Of a stretch of 64,000 nucleotides of DNA, positions 49,601 to 61,212 are shown piece by piece. The stretch is from Beverwykella pulmonaria (taxonomy: Eukaryota > Ascomycota > Dothideomycetes > Pleosporales > Melanommataceae). The DNA is taken from the NCBI GenBank assembly GCA_001599595.1, contig BCHH01000004.1, positions 2,003,675 through 2,067,674 of the forward strand, read 5' to 3'. Position 1 is the first letter of the stretch, and every line of letters begins with the position of its first letter. A model generated the notes under the pieces. The model was given only the letters and a program-made list of their open reading frames with translations. It was not told the DNA's origin and searched no databases. Both the position numbers and the translations under genes were made by a program.

Positions 49601-50239
49601 ATTATGCGATCACAAGCCTCCAGGGCCGATCTGCGACATCAGCCGTCTCGACGTCGGCTGAGTAACCAAGCCTCTACACGCACACTTCGAGCCAGTGATC
49701 ACGCTCGGCCTCCACAATCACCAGGAACCAATACTACAACTCCCACGCAGCCGACAACTCGTCCCCCTAGATACACCCCTGACGAACGCGACATCCTTGC
49801 TCGTGAACTTGTCAATAGCCGGATGCGTGAACTCCAGCCAACTATCAATCCTGTGCGCACCAATCCGTTCACTCCGGGATTCAGGCGACCCAGTATGACC
49901 GCCCAAGTTCCAACGACCACAATAGCAACGGCTGGCCCGCACCACGTCCGGAGTAGCTCTAATGAGACACTGAACTCAATCACTTCGTCGGTAACTGCAC
50001 AGGCTACTCCTCCGTCGCCGAATCTTGGCCGACGTCGAAGTAATCGCAACATGGCGGCGGCGGCGCCCCCAGTCTTATCGCCTACCCAAGGAATCTCTTC
50101 TTTCCCTACAAATGCGTACACAAATAGCTACTTGAGAGCAAGGCAGGGGTCTCTGGGTGGAGGGAGCCAGGTATACGAGTCACCATTCGGTGCTAACAAC
50201 AGGGGGATGAGCCCTATAGTGGCGGGGTCGCTTATCTGA
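46686..50239 (+). CDS. large RING-finger protein (probable E3 ubiquitin ligase), Psh1-like RING
   Basis: Spliced model: join(46686..46961,47021..47140,47190..47282,47336..50239), 1130 aa. A short basic/Ser-rich N-terminus (1-90) is followed by an alpha-helical lead and a C3HC4 RING at about residues 108-150: CKIC, then SCGHTYC, CLCTW and CPDCR. Two introns interrupt the RING region. About 90 residues later is a second Cys pair set, CPMCTWELEDGECAQCG, which looks like a zinc ribbon. The remaining 870 residues are low complexity: acidic runs (EEEDEDGLDEDSS, DDEMDEDEDEDDSDGG), then Ser/Thr/Pro/Arg-rich disorder. The RING plus acidic region recalls yeast Psh1, the ligase for centromeric histone Cse4, but only the RING supports this, so it is not a firm name. 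Confidence 0.85.
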
Positions 50240-50850
50240 AGTCTAAATCATAGTGGATCGAGTCAAGGCGGTCGAGATTGGTGAACGAAGGCTGAAGAGT
50301 AAGCCGTCTGTTGGGCTTGTTCAATTTTCATTTCCTACAATATTTTTCTTACAGCGGGGGCGCGAATTGGCATTCATGGCCCATATAATCATGGCGGTTT
50401 TTCGTTTGTTCTGGCATTCATGGTACAAAACGGGTATCGAGGCATTTTCATCGGCGTCATTGCTTCCTTTCATGACACTTATACCAACTCGCATCACTTG
50501 GGATCCTCGCTATGGAATGGATTGGGATGGCATTTTCGCCTACTAGGAACGTTTTAGGTAGCTACGATTATGTAGTGTAGGTGGTAACCTGGAAAGGGCG
50601 CCCGGAGAATATGAGTTATCAATTGGGTCGAGTATTTAGCTAAGCCTCCTTTTAGCGCACCTGTGATTTGCTAGTGTTTGATATGTTGGACTTCATAGAG
50701 AACGTCAGACAGGAATATTCAGTTTACGTTTAAGTATAGATTCATTTTCGTTGCAGCATTCATATGTGAATCTAGATGCCAAGTCATGCAACCCCGCCGT
50801 TTTGTATTGATACATTTATATATACACAAACATACACCTTCCGTCGGCAT
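50240..50850. other. convergent intergenic region
   Basis: Between the 3' ends of the RING gene (plus) and the mitochondrial ribosomal protein gene (minus). AT-rich with T runs, as expected for transcript ends. No gene seen. Confidence 0.5.
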
Positions 50851-51894
50851 CTATATCTTCCTATCGTTGGTGAAGTCATTGGACTTGTGTTTCCTCTCGA
50901 TTGTGGCCTTGTCTCGAACGGCATTCCAGTTGATAGTATCCCACCACCTCTCGAGATACTCCCTCTTTCCCTTGACACCATAGTCGTGCAAGTACACATG
51001 CTCCCACGTATTGACACACAGCAGCGGGACGAGATCCACGCCACCGAGCGCCTTTTTCGGCGTCTTCCTGTCCTCGGTGTGTGCTGCAGCGCCGAAACTC
51101 CCGGCTTTATTGAGGCCCTTGGCCGTGAACGAGTCCGGATTTTCGGTGTTCAGGTCGAGGGACTGGCGGCGGTAGTGAGCGCCTGAGAGGGGTGAGCCGG
51201 CGATGTATGTAGGCAGGATGCGCAGCGGGCGTGCTGCTTTCAGTTCGGTGGATTGGACGAGCCAGACGAAGCCCGGGCCGAACATGGCTTGTGCGGTTGT
51301 GAGGAAGGTCTCGCGGAGTGTGTCAAGGGAGGAGAAGTCGTCGTTGATTAACCGGAGGAGGTCCTCAGGGGGTGCGGATTGCACATTGGCCTCTGTATTG
51401 ATGCCTTGGAAGAAGAAGTGGTTATTAAAAGCCATGCTTGCGACGTTGAATTCGTGGGCTTTGACGGGATTGCGTGCCAGTTCTATGACGAGGGACTTGG
51501 GGTCTGTGTTTTCGAGCGGTGTGCCTGTGTGGGGTGCGTCAGCCATGGCATATTCTCTTCTCAATGGCTGTGTGCAGAGGCATACCAGCCGTCGCCGCAT
51601 TCAACTCGGACGTGATGTGCTGCATATACTCAGTGTACGCAATGCTGAACCCCTTGGGGCTAAGCAGGCCTGGTATGCCATTCTCCTTGAGCTCGAGGTG
51701 ACGATGCAGCGATGGCACCGTGTGCTTGCGGCGGACAAAGGATGTGGTGTTGCTTCTGCATGGCTAAAACGCGGTCAGTCGACCACTCGACCCAGCATGA
51801 GGCCACCACAGGCAGCGGTGCGTTCGCTTACAGCAGAAGATGTGGAGAGGGACTGAATGGCATTCGGGCGGCGAGCGAGCAAGCGTATTATCAT
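50851..51894 (-). CDS. mitochondrial small-subunit ribosomal protein mS42/mS43, Fe/Mn-SOD fold
   Basis: Structural protein of the fungal mitoribosome related to yeast Rsm26 and Mrp1. Spliced model: complement(join(50851..51524,51586..51763,51832..51894)), 304 aa. The N-terminus MIIRLLARRPNAIQSLS is a mitochondrial presequence. The family opening ENGIPGLLSPKGFSIAYTEY follows, then a superoxide-dismutase-like fold: SMAFNNHFFFQG, MFGPGFVWLV, and VNTWEHVYLHDYG near the end. In active enzymes the last motif reads D-x-W-E-H, where the Asp binds metal; here it is Asn, so catalysis is unlikely. I cannot decide between mS42 and mS43. The single-frame reading starting inside intron 2 is a splicing artefact. 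Confidence 0.88.
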
Positions 51895-52510
51895 GTCTGC
51901 GGGGCGGCGATTGGCACTGCGGTGGACGTCGTCGTCGTCGGTCCAGGACCTTTTTTGCGGCGACGACATGTGCGCTAGCGCCTGCAAGCCGGCCCGCCAA
52001 TCAGCACGCGTCCCGCCCAAAACCCACGATGCTCTCCAAACACTTCCAAGCGCCCGCTCTCCAGCGCCCCGTTTCACCCTCTCAACGACTTGCAAATGCA
52101 TATCCACATATCGCGAGGAGTCATCTGCCACTGCGACGCGGCTAGCGAGCGCCCACATAACACGTTGAGCGGCTGCTATCCACTCGGGCGATTAACCCAT
52201 GTCTATTCCGGGCGAGACTTGCTGGCGGTGGGTAGAGCGCTCGAACGCACCATGAAGGTCTAAAATTGTACGACTATATACAGGTAGGTCGCAGCTCGAG
52301 CCTGCCCTTTCTTCCTTTTTTGAGTCTGTCGAGTTTGTTTCACGGTATTTTCTTTCCGGGTTTGTGTTTCTTCGCACTGTCAAACATAATCAAATTGTTT
52401 TATCGCCGGGTCTCAGGTAGCCCATACTCGAAAAGTTGTCTTATATGATACGTACCTTCTATCCACCAGTTGTACCTCTGTACCTTCTTCCCTTGCTTCC
52501 TCTCCTCACA
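51895..52510. other. divergent promoter region
   Basis: 616 bp between the minus-strand ribosomal protein gene and the plus-strand membrane protein gene. CT-rich sequence at 52300-52510 fits the leader of the latter. Open frames on both strands here are shadows. Confidence 0.5.
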
Positions 52511-53863
52511 ATGGGTCCCTTGACGGGTCCGATCAAGCTCTCGAGAATATCTCTCCTCTTCCTCATCTCAACTCTAGTCTCCATAGCTCTGGCCCAAGAG
52601 ATCACAACCCAAGAAACGAAAACATGCGGCAGCGTCCCTGGACTCACTCAGTGTGGAACTGGCTTCCCATTCGAATTCTGCTGTCCCGGTGGCTCGACTT
52701 GCACAGCACTCAACAGCACCGGAGTCATCGCAGCTATCTGCTGCCCAACAGGAGCGGACTGCTCCTTTATCCAGCCCATCACCTGCGACGTCAATCAACT
52801 GAACGCAACTCTCCACCCAGACAACCAAATACACCTTTCAGATACAAAGGACATCACACTGCCAACCTGCGGTAATAACTGCTGTCCACTGGGCTACAAG
52901 TGCGCGCCCGGCAACATGTGCTCCGCAGTGGCCGCCGCTCCCTCACCCACCAGTTCCGTACTCTCGACGCTCTCGCCCACCCAACCTCCATCTGTATCCC
53001 AAACAGAAGCCGCCACCGCACCCCCAGTCATCCAGACCACCGCACAAGGCTTCAATGGGCGTTCCTTCGCCGCCGGTCTCTTTCCCGGACTCGTTTTAGG
53101 CGCGCTGGGCACTTTGGGACTCATCTGGATCATCAAGAAACGGCGCGAATCGCAAGAAAAGTCGCGGTATTCGGGCGACTTTGGGCATGTGGCACGCACC
53201 ATCAGCGATCCCATCTACGACCCAGCTTACTCGACACGCTCAGACTTCATACGCTCGAACTCACGGTCGACGAAAGACCAGCACTCCCCAAACTCGACCA
53301 CCGGCATGGTGCAAAGGAGCAAAGAGCAGAACAGTAATGCAGGAGGCATGACGCCCAAACTCAAGAGCATATGGGAGCGCACGCCCAAACTCGGCTTCGG
53401 CTTCAACTCAACCACCAACCCGGGCAACTACAGTCTCCCCTCTAACCCTGCCCCAAACCCATCCCTCGGCACCGGCGCGATAAAAGCGAACAACCCCAGG
53501 CCCCCACCCCCCGCCATCCGCGCAGGCCACCACACTGACCCGTACACGACACCCAACCAGACTCCTCGTACCCGGCGCTCCTCGCGCTCGCGCTCACACT
53601 CGCACTCTTCCAAGTCGAAATCACACCGAGCGAAACGCCCGGTCACACCAAGGATGACGAGCACTGAGACTATCGATGTACTAATGCCAGCGCCGAGTTT
53701 CTTGGCGCCACCGAAGGCTCCTGCAATGAGGGAGAATGCAAATAGATTGACGGGTGTAAGCGTTAATACGACGTTTACTGGGCTGATGGAGAGAGCTGGG
53801 TATGAGGACCGGGAGAGGAAAGAGGTTAGGGGCTTTCAGGGGAGTCCTGCAAGGGCTATGTAG
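52511..53863 (+). CDS. cysteine-rich single-pass membrane protein with CCP repeats
   Basis: Intronless frame, 450 aa from the chosen ATG at 52511, which gives a good signal peptide (LSRISLLFLISTLVSIALA, cleavage before QE). An in-frame ATG at 52445 would add 22 hydrophobic residues. The extracellular part (about 29-140) carries three similar cysteine units: FCCPGGSTC, ICCPTGADC and NCCPLGYKC, with further single cysteines and N-glycosylation sites. A Ser/Thr/Pro stalk (TSSVLSTLSPTQPPSVSQTE) leads to one transmembrane helix at about 184-208 (AAGLFPGLVLGALGTLGLIWII), then KKRRE on the inner side. The cytosolic tail of 240 residues is Ser/Pro/Arg-rich. The architecture resembles fungal wall-sensor-like proteins, but it has no WSC domain. 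I do not recognise the family. Confidence 0.8.
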   Translation: MGPLTGPIKLSRISLLFLISTLVSIALAQEITTQETKTCGSVPGLTQCGTGFPFEFCCPGGSTCTALNSTGVIAAICCPTGADCSFIQPITCDVNQLNATLHPDNQIHLSDTKDITLPTCGNNCCPLGYKCAPGNMCSAVAAAPSPTSSVLSTLSPTQPPSVSQTEAATAPPVIQTTAQGFNGRSFAAGLFPGLVLGALGTLGLIWIIKKRRESQEKSRYSGDFGHVARTISDPIYDPAYSTRSDFIRSNSRSTKDQHSPNSTTGMVQRSKEQNSNAGGMTPKLKSIWERTPKLGFGFNSTTNPGNYSLPSNPAPNPSLGTGAIKANNPRPPPPAIRAGHHTDPYTTPNQTPRTRRSSRSRSHSHSSKSKSHRAKRPVTPRMTSTETIDVLMPAPSFLAPPKAPAMRENANRLTGVSVNTTFTGLMERAGYEDRERKEVRGFQGSPARAM

Positions 53864-54624
53864 AACTTTTACTACTTGAGCCGGATTGAGTTGGAGCCTT
53901 GTGTGGGCGGTTACCTTCTGTTCACTGATGTTAGCGCTGGCGTCTGCATGTTGCATTTTCGGTTTGGTTTTTGCATATGGGAGTTTGGGTTGGGTGGGAG
54001 GGAATATTTGATACCAGGCAATGCCACTCGTTTATCGACGGATATTTTTACTTGAGGGTATGGAGTTTAATGCTGCGGACTATCTTCAAATCGATCTTCA
54101 CTTCTATCCTGCTTCTTTTTCGCTTGCTTGTGTGTGTTTTTGTGTTTGAAATCGGGCTTATCGCCGTTTGCAAAAACTTTCAATGTCCGTTTCCTACGAG
54201 TGCATGCGCTAGACTAAAACACTACCAGAAATTCTCTATGTTTTTGTCTCTAGTCTCGAGCTCTGGCGATATTGAAGAAGAGGGAAACAGACGTACCAGC
54301 CGGCTCATGGGTGTGGCGGTGATTAGTGTCAAGGAAAACTGCTGGAGGCGGAAATCTCGTAATAGCCTATGAAAGATTGATATGTTGAGCTTTCGCAGAG
54401 GTACCGAAGAAAATTCCAGGTGTTCTGCGTTGATTGGGGAAATAAAAATTCGATTTCCTGCCACAATCTCATACACACCGTGCCTTGTAAACGAGAGAGC
54501 GGTACAATCTTGTTCAAAGCCTTAAGATACAATCAATGTTCCGTATCGGACTAGCTTACAGAGATGGGGTATCAAAGCCAAGGAAAATCCGCCTAAACGC
54601 CTATGCAGTTGCCCTGTCGATGGG
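53864..54624. other. intergenic, no gene seen
   Basis: 3' flank of the membrane protein gene. The frame at 53971-54372 is open but hydrophobic and Phe/Leu-rich from T-rich DNA, not a credible protein. Confidence 0.45.
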
Positions 54625-54882
54625 TCACATACCAGTTCCTTGGTCGTCACCCTTCTTCGTCATGTAACTCCTCAGATGCTCTGAGAACTGGGCAGCAAGT
54701 TGCACATATATGTTGGTCCTCTTGCCATCCGGTACGTGGTGTACGACAACTCGCGCGAAGACTGGGCCAAACCGATCAACCAAGATTTTGGACGCGTCCT
54801 TGGCGATTGGTGATGGCTTAATCACAGCGATATCCTTCTTAGCGGCCTCGGTCTCTAATTCCATCTTCTTTAGCAATAACAA
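54625..54882 (-). CDS. small hypothetical protein fragment
   Basis: A frame of 85 codons (begins MLLLKKMELETEAAKKD) with charged, globular-looking composition: ILVDRFGPVFARVVVHHV and YVQLAAQFSEHLRSY. It continues upstream without ATG to about 54900. An overlapping frame at 54870-55082 could be a first exon, but it runs into the 3' end of the THOC5-like gene. I do not recognise the protein, and the 5' end is unresolved. Confidence 0.3.
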   Translation of the reverse strand: MLLLKKMELETEAAKKDIAVIKPSPIAKDASKILVDRFGPVFARVVVHHVPDGKRTNIYVQLAAQFSEHLRSYMTKKGDDQGTGM

Positions 54883-55068
54883 CTTCTTCCGAGGCGCGAA
54901 GGGGCCCTAATCTTCGGTACAAGCTGCGCAGGGCCCAACAACTTTCGCTCAAGCTCACAATCTTCCGCACACGCGGTCCCATACAACGCGGTCTCTAATA
55001 CCCCAATAAGCAAGAGTCGAAAAATCCCCGCGAAAGAAGCGGAAATAAACAGTGTGTATGTTGGTTCC

Positions 55069-55827
55069 CTACTCCGTGGCAAGCGCCATGGATATCGGCT
55101 CAGCAGCCTCGATAAACTTCTCGACCATGCCGTCGAGCTTGGTGAGATCGTCCTTGCCCTTCTTGACCTCAGCGATGAGTTTCTGCTTCTGCTTGAGCTT
55201 TTCTTGGCGACGCTCCTCCAGCTTGACGCGGACTTGGTGTTCGTGCTCGATGCGCGCGGTCATGAGTTCTTGCTCGGATGCGCCCTCGTGTTCGGGGAAC
55301 TCTTTGAGGAACTCTTCGACGGGGACGAGCGGGAGTTTCTTGTATTTGTGGCTACGCGCGGGTTAGCAGAGAAAGCAGCGGGGGGACAGTACGCACTCGT
55401 GGTTCTCCGCCGCTGAAATCTCAGACCGAAGCGATTGCTCCTCGTACTTTAGATTGTTGAGCCCCAAGATCAGGCCATCATTATGAGACCGGCTTTTCGC
55501 CGTCTGCTCCTTTTCCTCCCGGACCTTCATGACGCTTTGGCGATAGAGGGTCTTGATGACGGCCATTTGCGCCCTTATGTACTTCTTCTTGATCTCGATC
55601 TCCAGGGTGACCTTCTTCTCGCGGTCGATCTCCTCGCGGGTAGTCAGTTTCGCGGGCTTAGGATGCGCGATTTGATATTCCACAAGCTCCTTGACCCGCT
55701 TCTTCAGGTTCTGATTCTCCTTGTACAGCCGGCTGTTGTGCGCCGTCTTGATGTAATCGCTGGGATTAAAGTTCAGGAGGCCTGCTGGCATGGCGGAGTC
55801 TCCGGACATGTCGCTGCGTGGGACCAT
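55069..55827 (-). CDS. THO complex subunit 5-like protein (THOC5)
   Basis: Likely subunit of the THO/TREX complex, which couples transcription to mRNA export in the nucleus. Spliced model: complement(join(55069..55351,55397..55827)), 237 aa. The opening LLNFNPSDYIKTAHNSRLYKENQNL is followed by long coiled-coil helices (REEIDREKKVTLEIEIKKKY), then NLKYEEQSLRSEISAAENH. The next segment, HKYKKLPLVPVEEFLKEFPE, is the hallmark of the THOC5/FMIP family. It ends with more coiled coil (RRQEKLKQKQKLIAEVKKGK). It is much shorter than animal THOC5 (about 680 aa) and keeps only the N-terminal coiled-coil part, as usual in filamentous fungi. The start is ATG 55827; an upstream extension begins at a TTG and was not used. 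Confidence 0.87.
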
Positions 55828-56649
55828 GGCGGTGGAGGGGTGGGTAACGTTGACGGTGGTTGTGGTTGGGAATGAGATTCGAGGGTTTGGCAGGTCCGAC
55901 CTAAGCTTTAACGCCAAGAACGTCGGTGTTCCATTCAGTCATGTGACTGCGCGTTAGGGTCGCACATTTTGGACGTGGTTCGAACCGCTCGATGGTCTTC
56001 GAAAAACTGTCACTGCGACTAATAGCTGTTTGGCGGTCAAGGATGGCAAGCTCTTTCAACAAGCACACATTCTACTAAAGGCAACAGAATATACCTATTT
56101 GTCCATGTAGGATTGAAGCCTGGCGCCCTGCATTGAGATGACTCATTGAACTCCAGGGTGCCTGGTACTATTACACAGGGAAGGCAGCTCCCGCTCAGTC
56201 ACGGATTGCCTATGCGAATTTGAAGAAATAAAGCCAAGTCCTTCTTTCGCGCTAGGATGGCAGTTGAAAAGAGACGACCACAGCATCCAAAAGTTGGAGT
56301 CGTGCATTTCGTAGGCACCCGCGTCGAAAAGTCCCTGCTCACGCAAGAAGTCATCTACTTCGAGCTTATACTACGCAATAGCAACAACATAAGACAGTTT
56401 CAAATTCTGGCATGTTATAGGAGGAGTCTCGTTCTATACCGATGCAAAATATTATTGTTGTAGAACGTCTAGCGTTAGTAAGTAACTTGGCTAATTTAGA
56501 GTGGTTTGGCACCATAGTGGCGGCGTTGCCCCCGCGTGTCCGCCTAGCGCTAGTCCCTTGGCTCGCTCAAATGTCAAGGGCCTGTCCCTCGCAACCATTT
56601 CCATCTTCCTTCACCACATTCCGTTCACGCTTCACACCTGTCGCTCGTG
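55828..56649. other. divergent promoter region
   Basis: 820 bp between the THOC5-like gene (minus) and the SNF2-RING gene (plus). No gene supported. The palindrome ggttcgaacc at about 55977 resembles a tRNA B box, but no cloverleaf surrounds it. Confidence 0.5.
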
Positions 56650-59600
56650 ATGGCCATCATCACTTCAAATGCAGAAGTGTTGATCGCACAACTCCGTGGT
56701 CGCTCGAATGTTGAAATTTCGCACAACACCTTCGCGACTGTCCTCGAGTTCTTTAGGGATGGTTCCGAAGCTAGCGGAACTGAGGAGCGGGCCCAAAAGC
56801 GACGGAAGCTTGACAGCGGCGACAGTGTAGGATTGAGGCCCACTAAATCGTTTGATGAAGAGAAGAGTGCACTGCTTGCAAGTGTAACAGTAGATCTAGT
56901 ATGTGTTGGTGACTACATGCTACTAAACTGCTCCTTCATTAACGCCGTTGTAGCACTTCCCCACCCCTCTCACAGATCAGATTGAGGACTTGAACCTCTC
57001 GGACGGAGCCCGCATTGCCTTTGATGTATCACTAGCGTCGTTTACAAGACTGTCCCTCGACAGGTTCGAAATCTCGCTCTTCGACAGTCGCTCTCCCACA
57101 ACCGGAGTAGGCTTCATCGCCACGACTACTAACGAATCACTAAACTCGATCGCATCGCATCTTGAGTCAGCCGCTACCCTTTCCACAACAGTGAATGGGC
57201 GGAAACGATCGGCCAAGGCCAGCGCTGGTTTCTGTCGCTGTCGTCTTCTGCCGCCCGCTTCAAACCATAATACACTCCGGCTGGAGGTGGATATTCGATG
57301 GCTCTTTGGATTTGCCGTCGTGGAAACACTAGGAACAAAATCACGCTATGGTTCACGAGATCTGCTCTTGCTTTCAAACTACTTCCCGGAGAGGCTCCAA
57401 CAGCCGAACACTCCCTGGTCACTCTCAGACTTCTACGAGTCAGTTCATGTCCCATCGGTGGATGCGAACGTCTCTCCACAAATTCGAAGCAACTTGTTGG
57501 AGACGACACTATATCCGTTCCAACAAAGAGCAGTAGAGTGGCTACTGCGGCGCGAGGGTGTTGCCTACTCGGAGTCTAATGGGGCACTCAGCTCATTAGA
57601 GCACGAACCTACCCTGACGGCCCCGGTATCCTTCTATGCTGCACAAGACGCAAACGGCAAGACCTGCTATGTTAGCCAGCTTCGTGGCCTGGTTGTTTCG
57701 GATATAAGTCTGGTTCCCGACTCTTCACGCATTCTGAAAGGTGGGATATTGGCCGAAGAAATGGGCTTGGGCAAGACGGTTGAATTGATCGCGCTCATGT
57801 GTCATCATAAACGTCGAGTGCCCGAGGGCGATGTCTTCGACGCGTATACTGGGACGTTCGTCAAGCCTTCAGGAGCTACACTAATCATTACGCCTCCTAC
57901 CATCCTTGAGCAGTGGATGAACGAGATTAACGCTCATGCACCTAAATTGAAGGTCTTCCACTACCAGGGTCTTCCGTCACAGTCTGCGTCAGAGAAGGCA
58001 CATGCAGCAGCAACTGTTGAAAATTTACTGCGATTCGACGTTGTTTTGACCACGTATAATGTGCTTTCTCGGGAAGTACATTTTGCAAAGCCGCCTCCTG
58101 ACAGAAGCCTTCGCCACGAGAAGCAACACCAGCCCCGCAAAAGCCCACTAGTAGGCATCTCCTGGTGGAGGGTCTGCCTCGATGAAGCGCAGATGGTGGA
58201 GTCTGGCGTGAGCCAGGCTGCTACCGTGGCGCGGATCATTCCCAGATGCAATGCATGGGCAGTCTCAGGCACACCACTGCGTAAAGACATACAAGATCTG
58301 CGTGGACTTCTTACATTTCTGCGGTACGAACCATTTGCTAATTCTAAGCATGTCTGGGATCGTCTCGACAAGCCTTCTTTTAAGCACATCTTCAACCAGA
58401 TCACGATGCGACACACGAAGGAAAAGATAAGAGACGAGCTGCGTCTCCCTCCACAAAAGCGTGTTGTCATAACTGTGCCGTTCACTGCAATCGAGGAACA
58501 AAATTATTCGGAAATGATTCGACAGATGTGCAATGCCTGCCGTCTCTCGCCCGAAGGGATACCTGTCGTAGAAGGTCGGGATGCTGATCATCCAGAGGCT
58601 ATCGAGCGAATGCGGGAGTGGTTAGTGAGATTGCGGCAGACCTGTCTTCACGCTCACGTAGGAAAGAGAAACAGGAAAGCGTTAGGAGCGAAGAATGGAC
58701 CTTTGCGCACAGTCCACGAGGTCTTGGAAGTCATGATCGAACAAAACGACACGCTCCTGAAAGCCGAGGCCCGGGACAACATTCTTGCCCAAATCAAGTG
58801 TGGACACATCAAGGCCAACGCTAAGGATGTTGAAAATCGAAGTGAGACGGCTCTGCCGTTCTACGAACAGGCACTTAAAGATGCCCAGAACTACGTGGCC
58901 ATCTGTCGAGCTGAACTTCTCTTGGAGAAGAAGGAGCTTAGCTCGACGTCCCTGAACCTAACAGATCTCTCTGGCCCTGAAAATGACCAGGACTCCGACG
59001 ATGAGGAAGATCGGACTGACAACACTGGACGTATTCCTGTTCTTCGCAAAGCCTTACGCTCATTCTTAGAGCTGGAACATGCCTGCAAGTTCTTCATAGG
59101 CACCGTTCATTTTCAGCTGAAGTCAAACGTGAACATCACGAAGCCTGATTCGGAAGATTTTCGCAGACTTGAAGCGCTCGAAGTTGATTGGTATGACAAA
59201 GCGAAGGCAATTCGAAAAGAGCTCCTTCGAGAGTCTCAAAATAGAGCCCAGATCCAGATGAAGAGAATCAGCTCCAGAAAACCGTTCTGTCAAATCCCTC
59301 CCATCGTTGACTTGCCGAATCTTGGTGGCATCGAGACCCGCAATGTTGTTGATATGATGGACAATATCAGTGATATACTGAATGCTCAGGCCAAACAGCT
59401 TGAGAAGTGGCGTCAAAAGATTGTCGATATTCTATTGATGCCCCTTGTAGACGAAGACGAAGGGAAGGACACGACCGGAGAAGAATATGAAGATTCGACA
59501 AAGATCCAGGATGAGCTATATGTCTATATTTTGGCTCTCCGAACGCTCTGCGCAGACAGAAGTACTGCCGTGAATGGACTGCGAGACCATCTCATCGATC

Positions 59601-61212
59601 ACGAAATGAAGGAAGCAGAGAGGCTAGCAAAGAACGTGGAGCCAGAGCCCCGCGGACATGCCCCAGAACTTCTACTTGAAATAGTAGCGGCTCGTCGTAA
59701 GCTCGTACCAACAGAGAAGGATGGATCATTGAAGGGAGTGGTCTCCGCCGTCCGCTCTATACTCACATCGCTCCAGTGGCGGGCAGATGGAGGGGATCAT
59801 CGGGCTGCAAGCGAGTTAACCATCATCCAGAAGCAATTCTCCGAGATACAGAAGGTGGCCACTGAACAGGCGAAGATTCTTGCCGAACTAGAGAAAGAAC
59901 AGGAAATGTTCCGCAGTACCATGAACCAGAGATTGGAGTTTTACCGCCAGCTCCAGCACATCTCTGACACCGTTGCTCCTTGGAGAGAGGAGTTGGACCC
60001 CGTACTCGATATAAGGGAGTTCCAAAAGCAGGCAGTAGCAAAGGCTGCCAGCGAGAAGCAACTGAGCGGACTGAAAACGAAGCACGCATATCTGGTCAAT
60101 CTACGACGTGAGAACCAGCAAGCTATCAACCACGAGTGCATCATCTGTCAAGATGTGTTTGAGATTGGTGTGCTCACTACATGCGGTCACAAGGTAAGTT
60201 CCTGAACTGCTTCATGGCCAATATTCGACTAATAATTTTCAAGTACTGCAAGGAATGTATCAACAAATGGTGGTACTCGCATCGAAATTGCCCGCTCTGC
60301 AAGCAGAAACTTAGAGCGTGCGACTTCAAGGATATCAACTTCAAGCCAGGCGAAATCAAAGCCCAAGAGGAGACACATGAGGTAGGAAGCTCCTCTCAAC
60401 CTTCTACACCAGAGTCCTCATCCAACGCTTCCATCTACTCTGATATCAGCGACTCGACGATGAGGGAGATAAAGACGATCGGACTAGATGGGTCCTACGG
60501 AACGAAGGTCGACATGATTGCCAGGCATCTGCTTTGGATTCGAAACAACGATCCGGGCGCCAAGTCTATTATCTTCTCGCAGTTTGGCGACTTCTTAGAC
60601 GTCCTCCGCGAAGCCCTGAAGAATTGGAAGATTGGAACCAGCAGCATCAGCCAGAAGAACGGGATACACGATTTCAAAACCAACCCCGCGGTGGAATGCT
60701 TTTTGCTGGACGCAAAATCTGACAGCTCGGGTCTGAATCTGGTCAACGCAACCTACGTCTTCCTCTGCGAGCCTCTCATCAACCCAGCGATCGAGCTACA
60801 GGCTATTGCACGAGTGCATCGGATCGGCCAGCAACGTGCCACCACAGTGTTTATGTACCTTGTCAGCGACACAGTCGAAGAAGCCATCTACGATATATCA
60901 GTGGCTCGTCGGCTAGAGCACATGAGTAGAAGTGGCAAGTCCAAGTCTGGCTCCGTGACGCCAGTGTTGCAGGAGAAGACACTTGACGCGGCGAACTCGT
61001 TGGAGATGCAGGCCGCGCCTCTGAAGCAGCTCCTTCGAAAGAAGGGCGATGGAGAAATCGTACAGGTAGATGACTTGTGGAATTGCCTTTTTGGCAAGCC
61101 GCGGAAGCAGCATCAAGCGGTGTTAGCTAGCGAGGTAGGTCGGCATCTGCGCGCTGAGGCGGCGGAGCAGAGGATGCGTGAAGGGGGTGAGGGTGCCAGT
61201 TTTAGTGCTTGA
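56650..61212 (+). CDS. SNF2-family ATPase with RING (SHPRH/Irc20-type E3 ligase)
   Basis: Predicted nuclear DNA translocase and ubiquitin ligase of the SHPRH/Irc20/Rad5-like group. Spliced model: join(56650..56898,56981..60193,60244..61212), 1476 aa, close to yeast Irc20 (1556). The N-terminal region has RKLDS-type basic motifs. The ATPase N-lobe includes LYPFQQRAVEWLLRREG, the Walker A block EEMGLGKT at about residue 343, TLIITPPTILEQW, the DEAQ box (CLDEAQMVESG) and AVSGTPLRKDIQDL. A long helical insertion follows. The C3HC4 RING sits at about 1136-1175 (CIICQDVFEIGVLTTCGHK, then YCKECINKWWYSHRNCPLC), interrupted by intron 2 right after CGHK. The C-lobe then has KSIIFSQFGDFLDVL and AIARVHRIGQQR. 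The RING between the two ATPase lobes is the hallmark of this class. Confidence 0.94.

Noticed and set aside
50851..51600. Single-frame reading of the ribosomal protein gene beginning inside intron 2
   Set aside because: Splicing to upstream exons restores the conserved GIPGLLSPKGF opening and a presequence; the unspliced N-terminus is intron.
55960..56000. Possible tRNA B box (ggttcgaacc)
   Set aside because: Short palindrome without an A box at the right distance or an acceptor stem.
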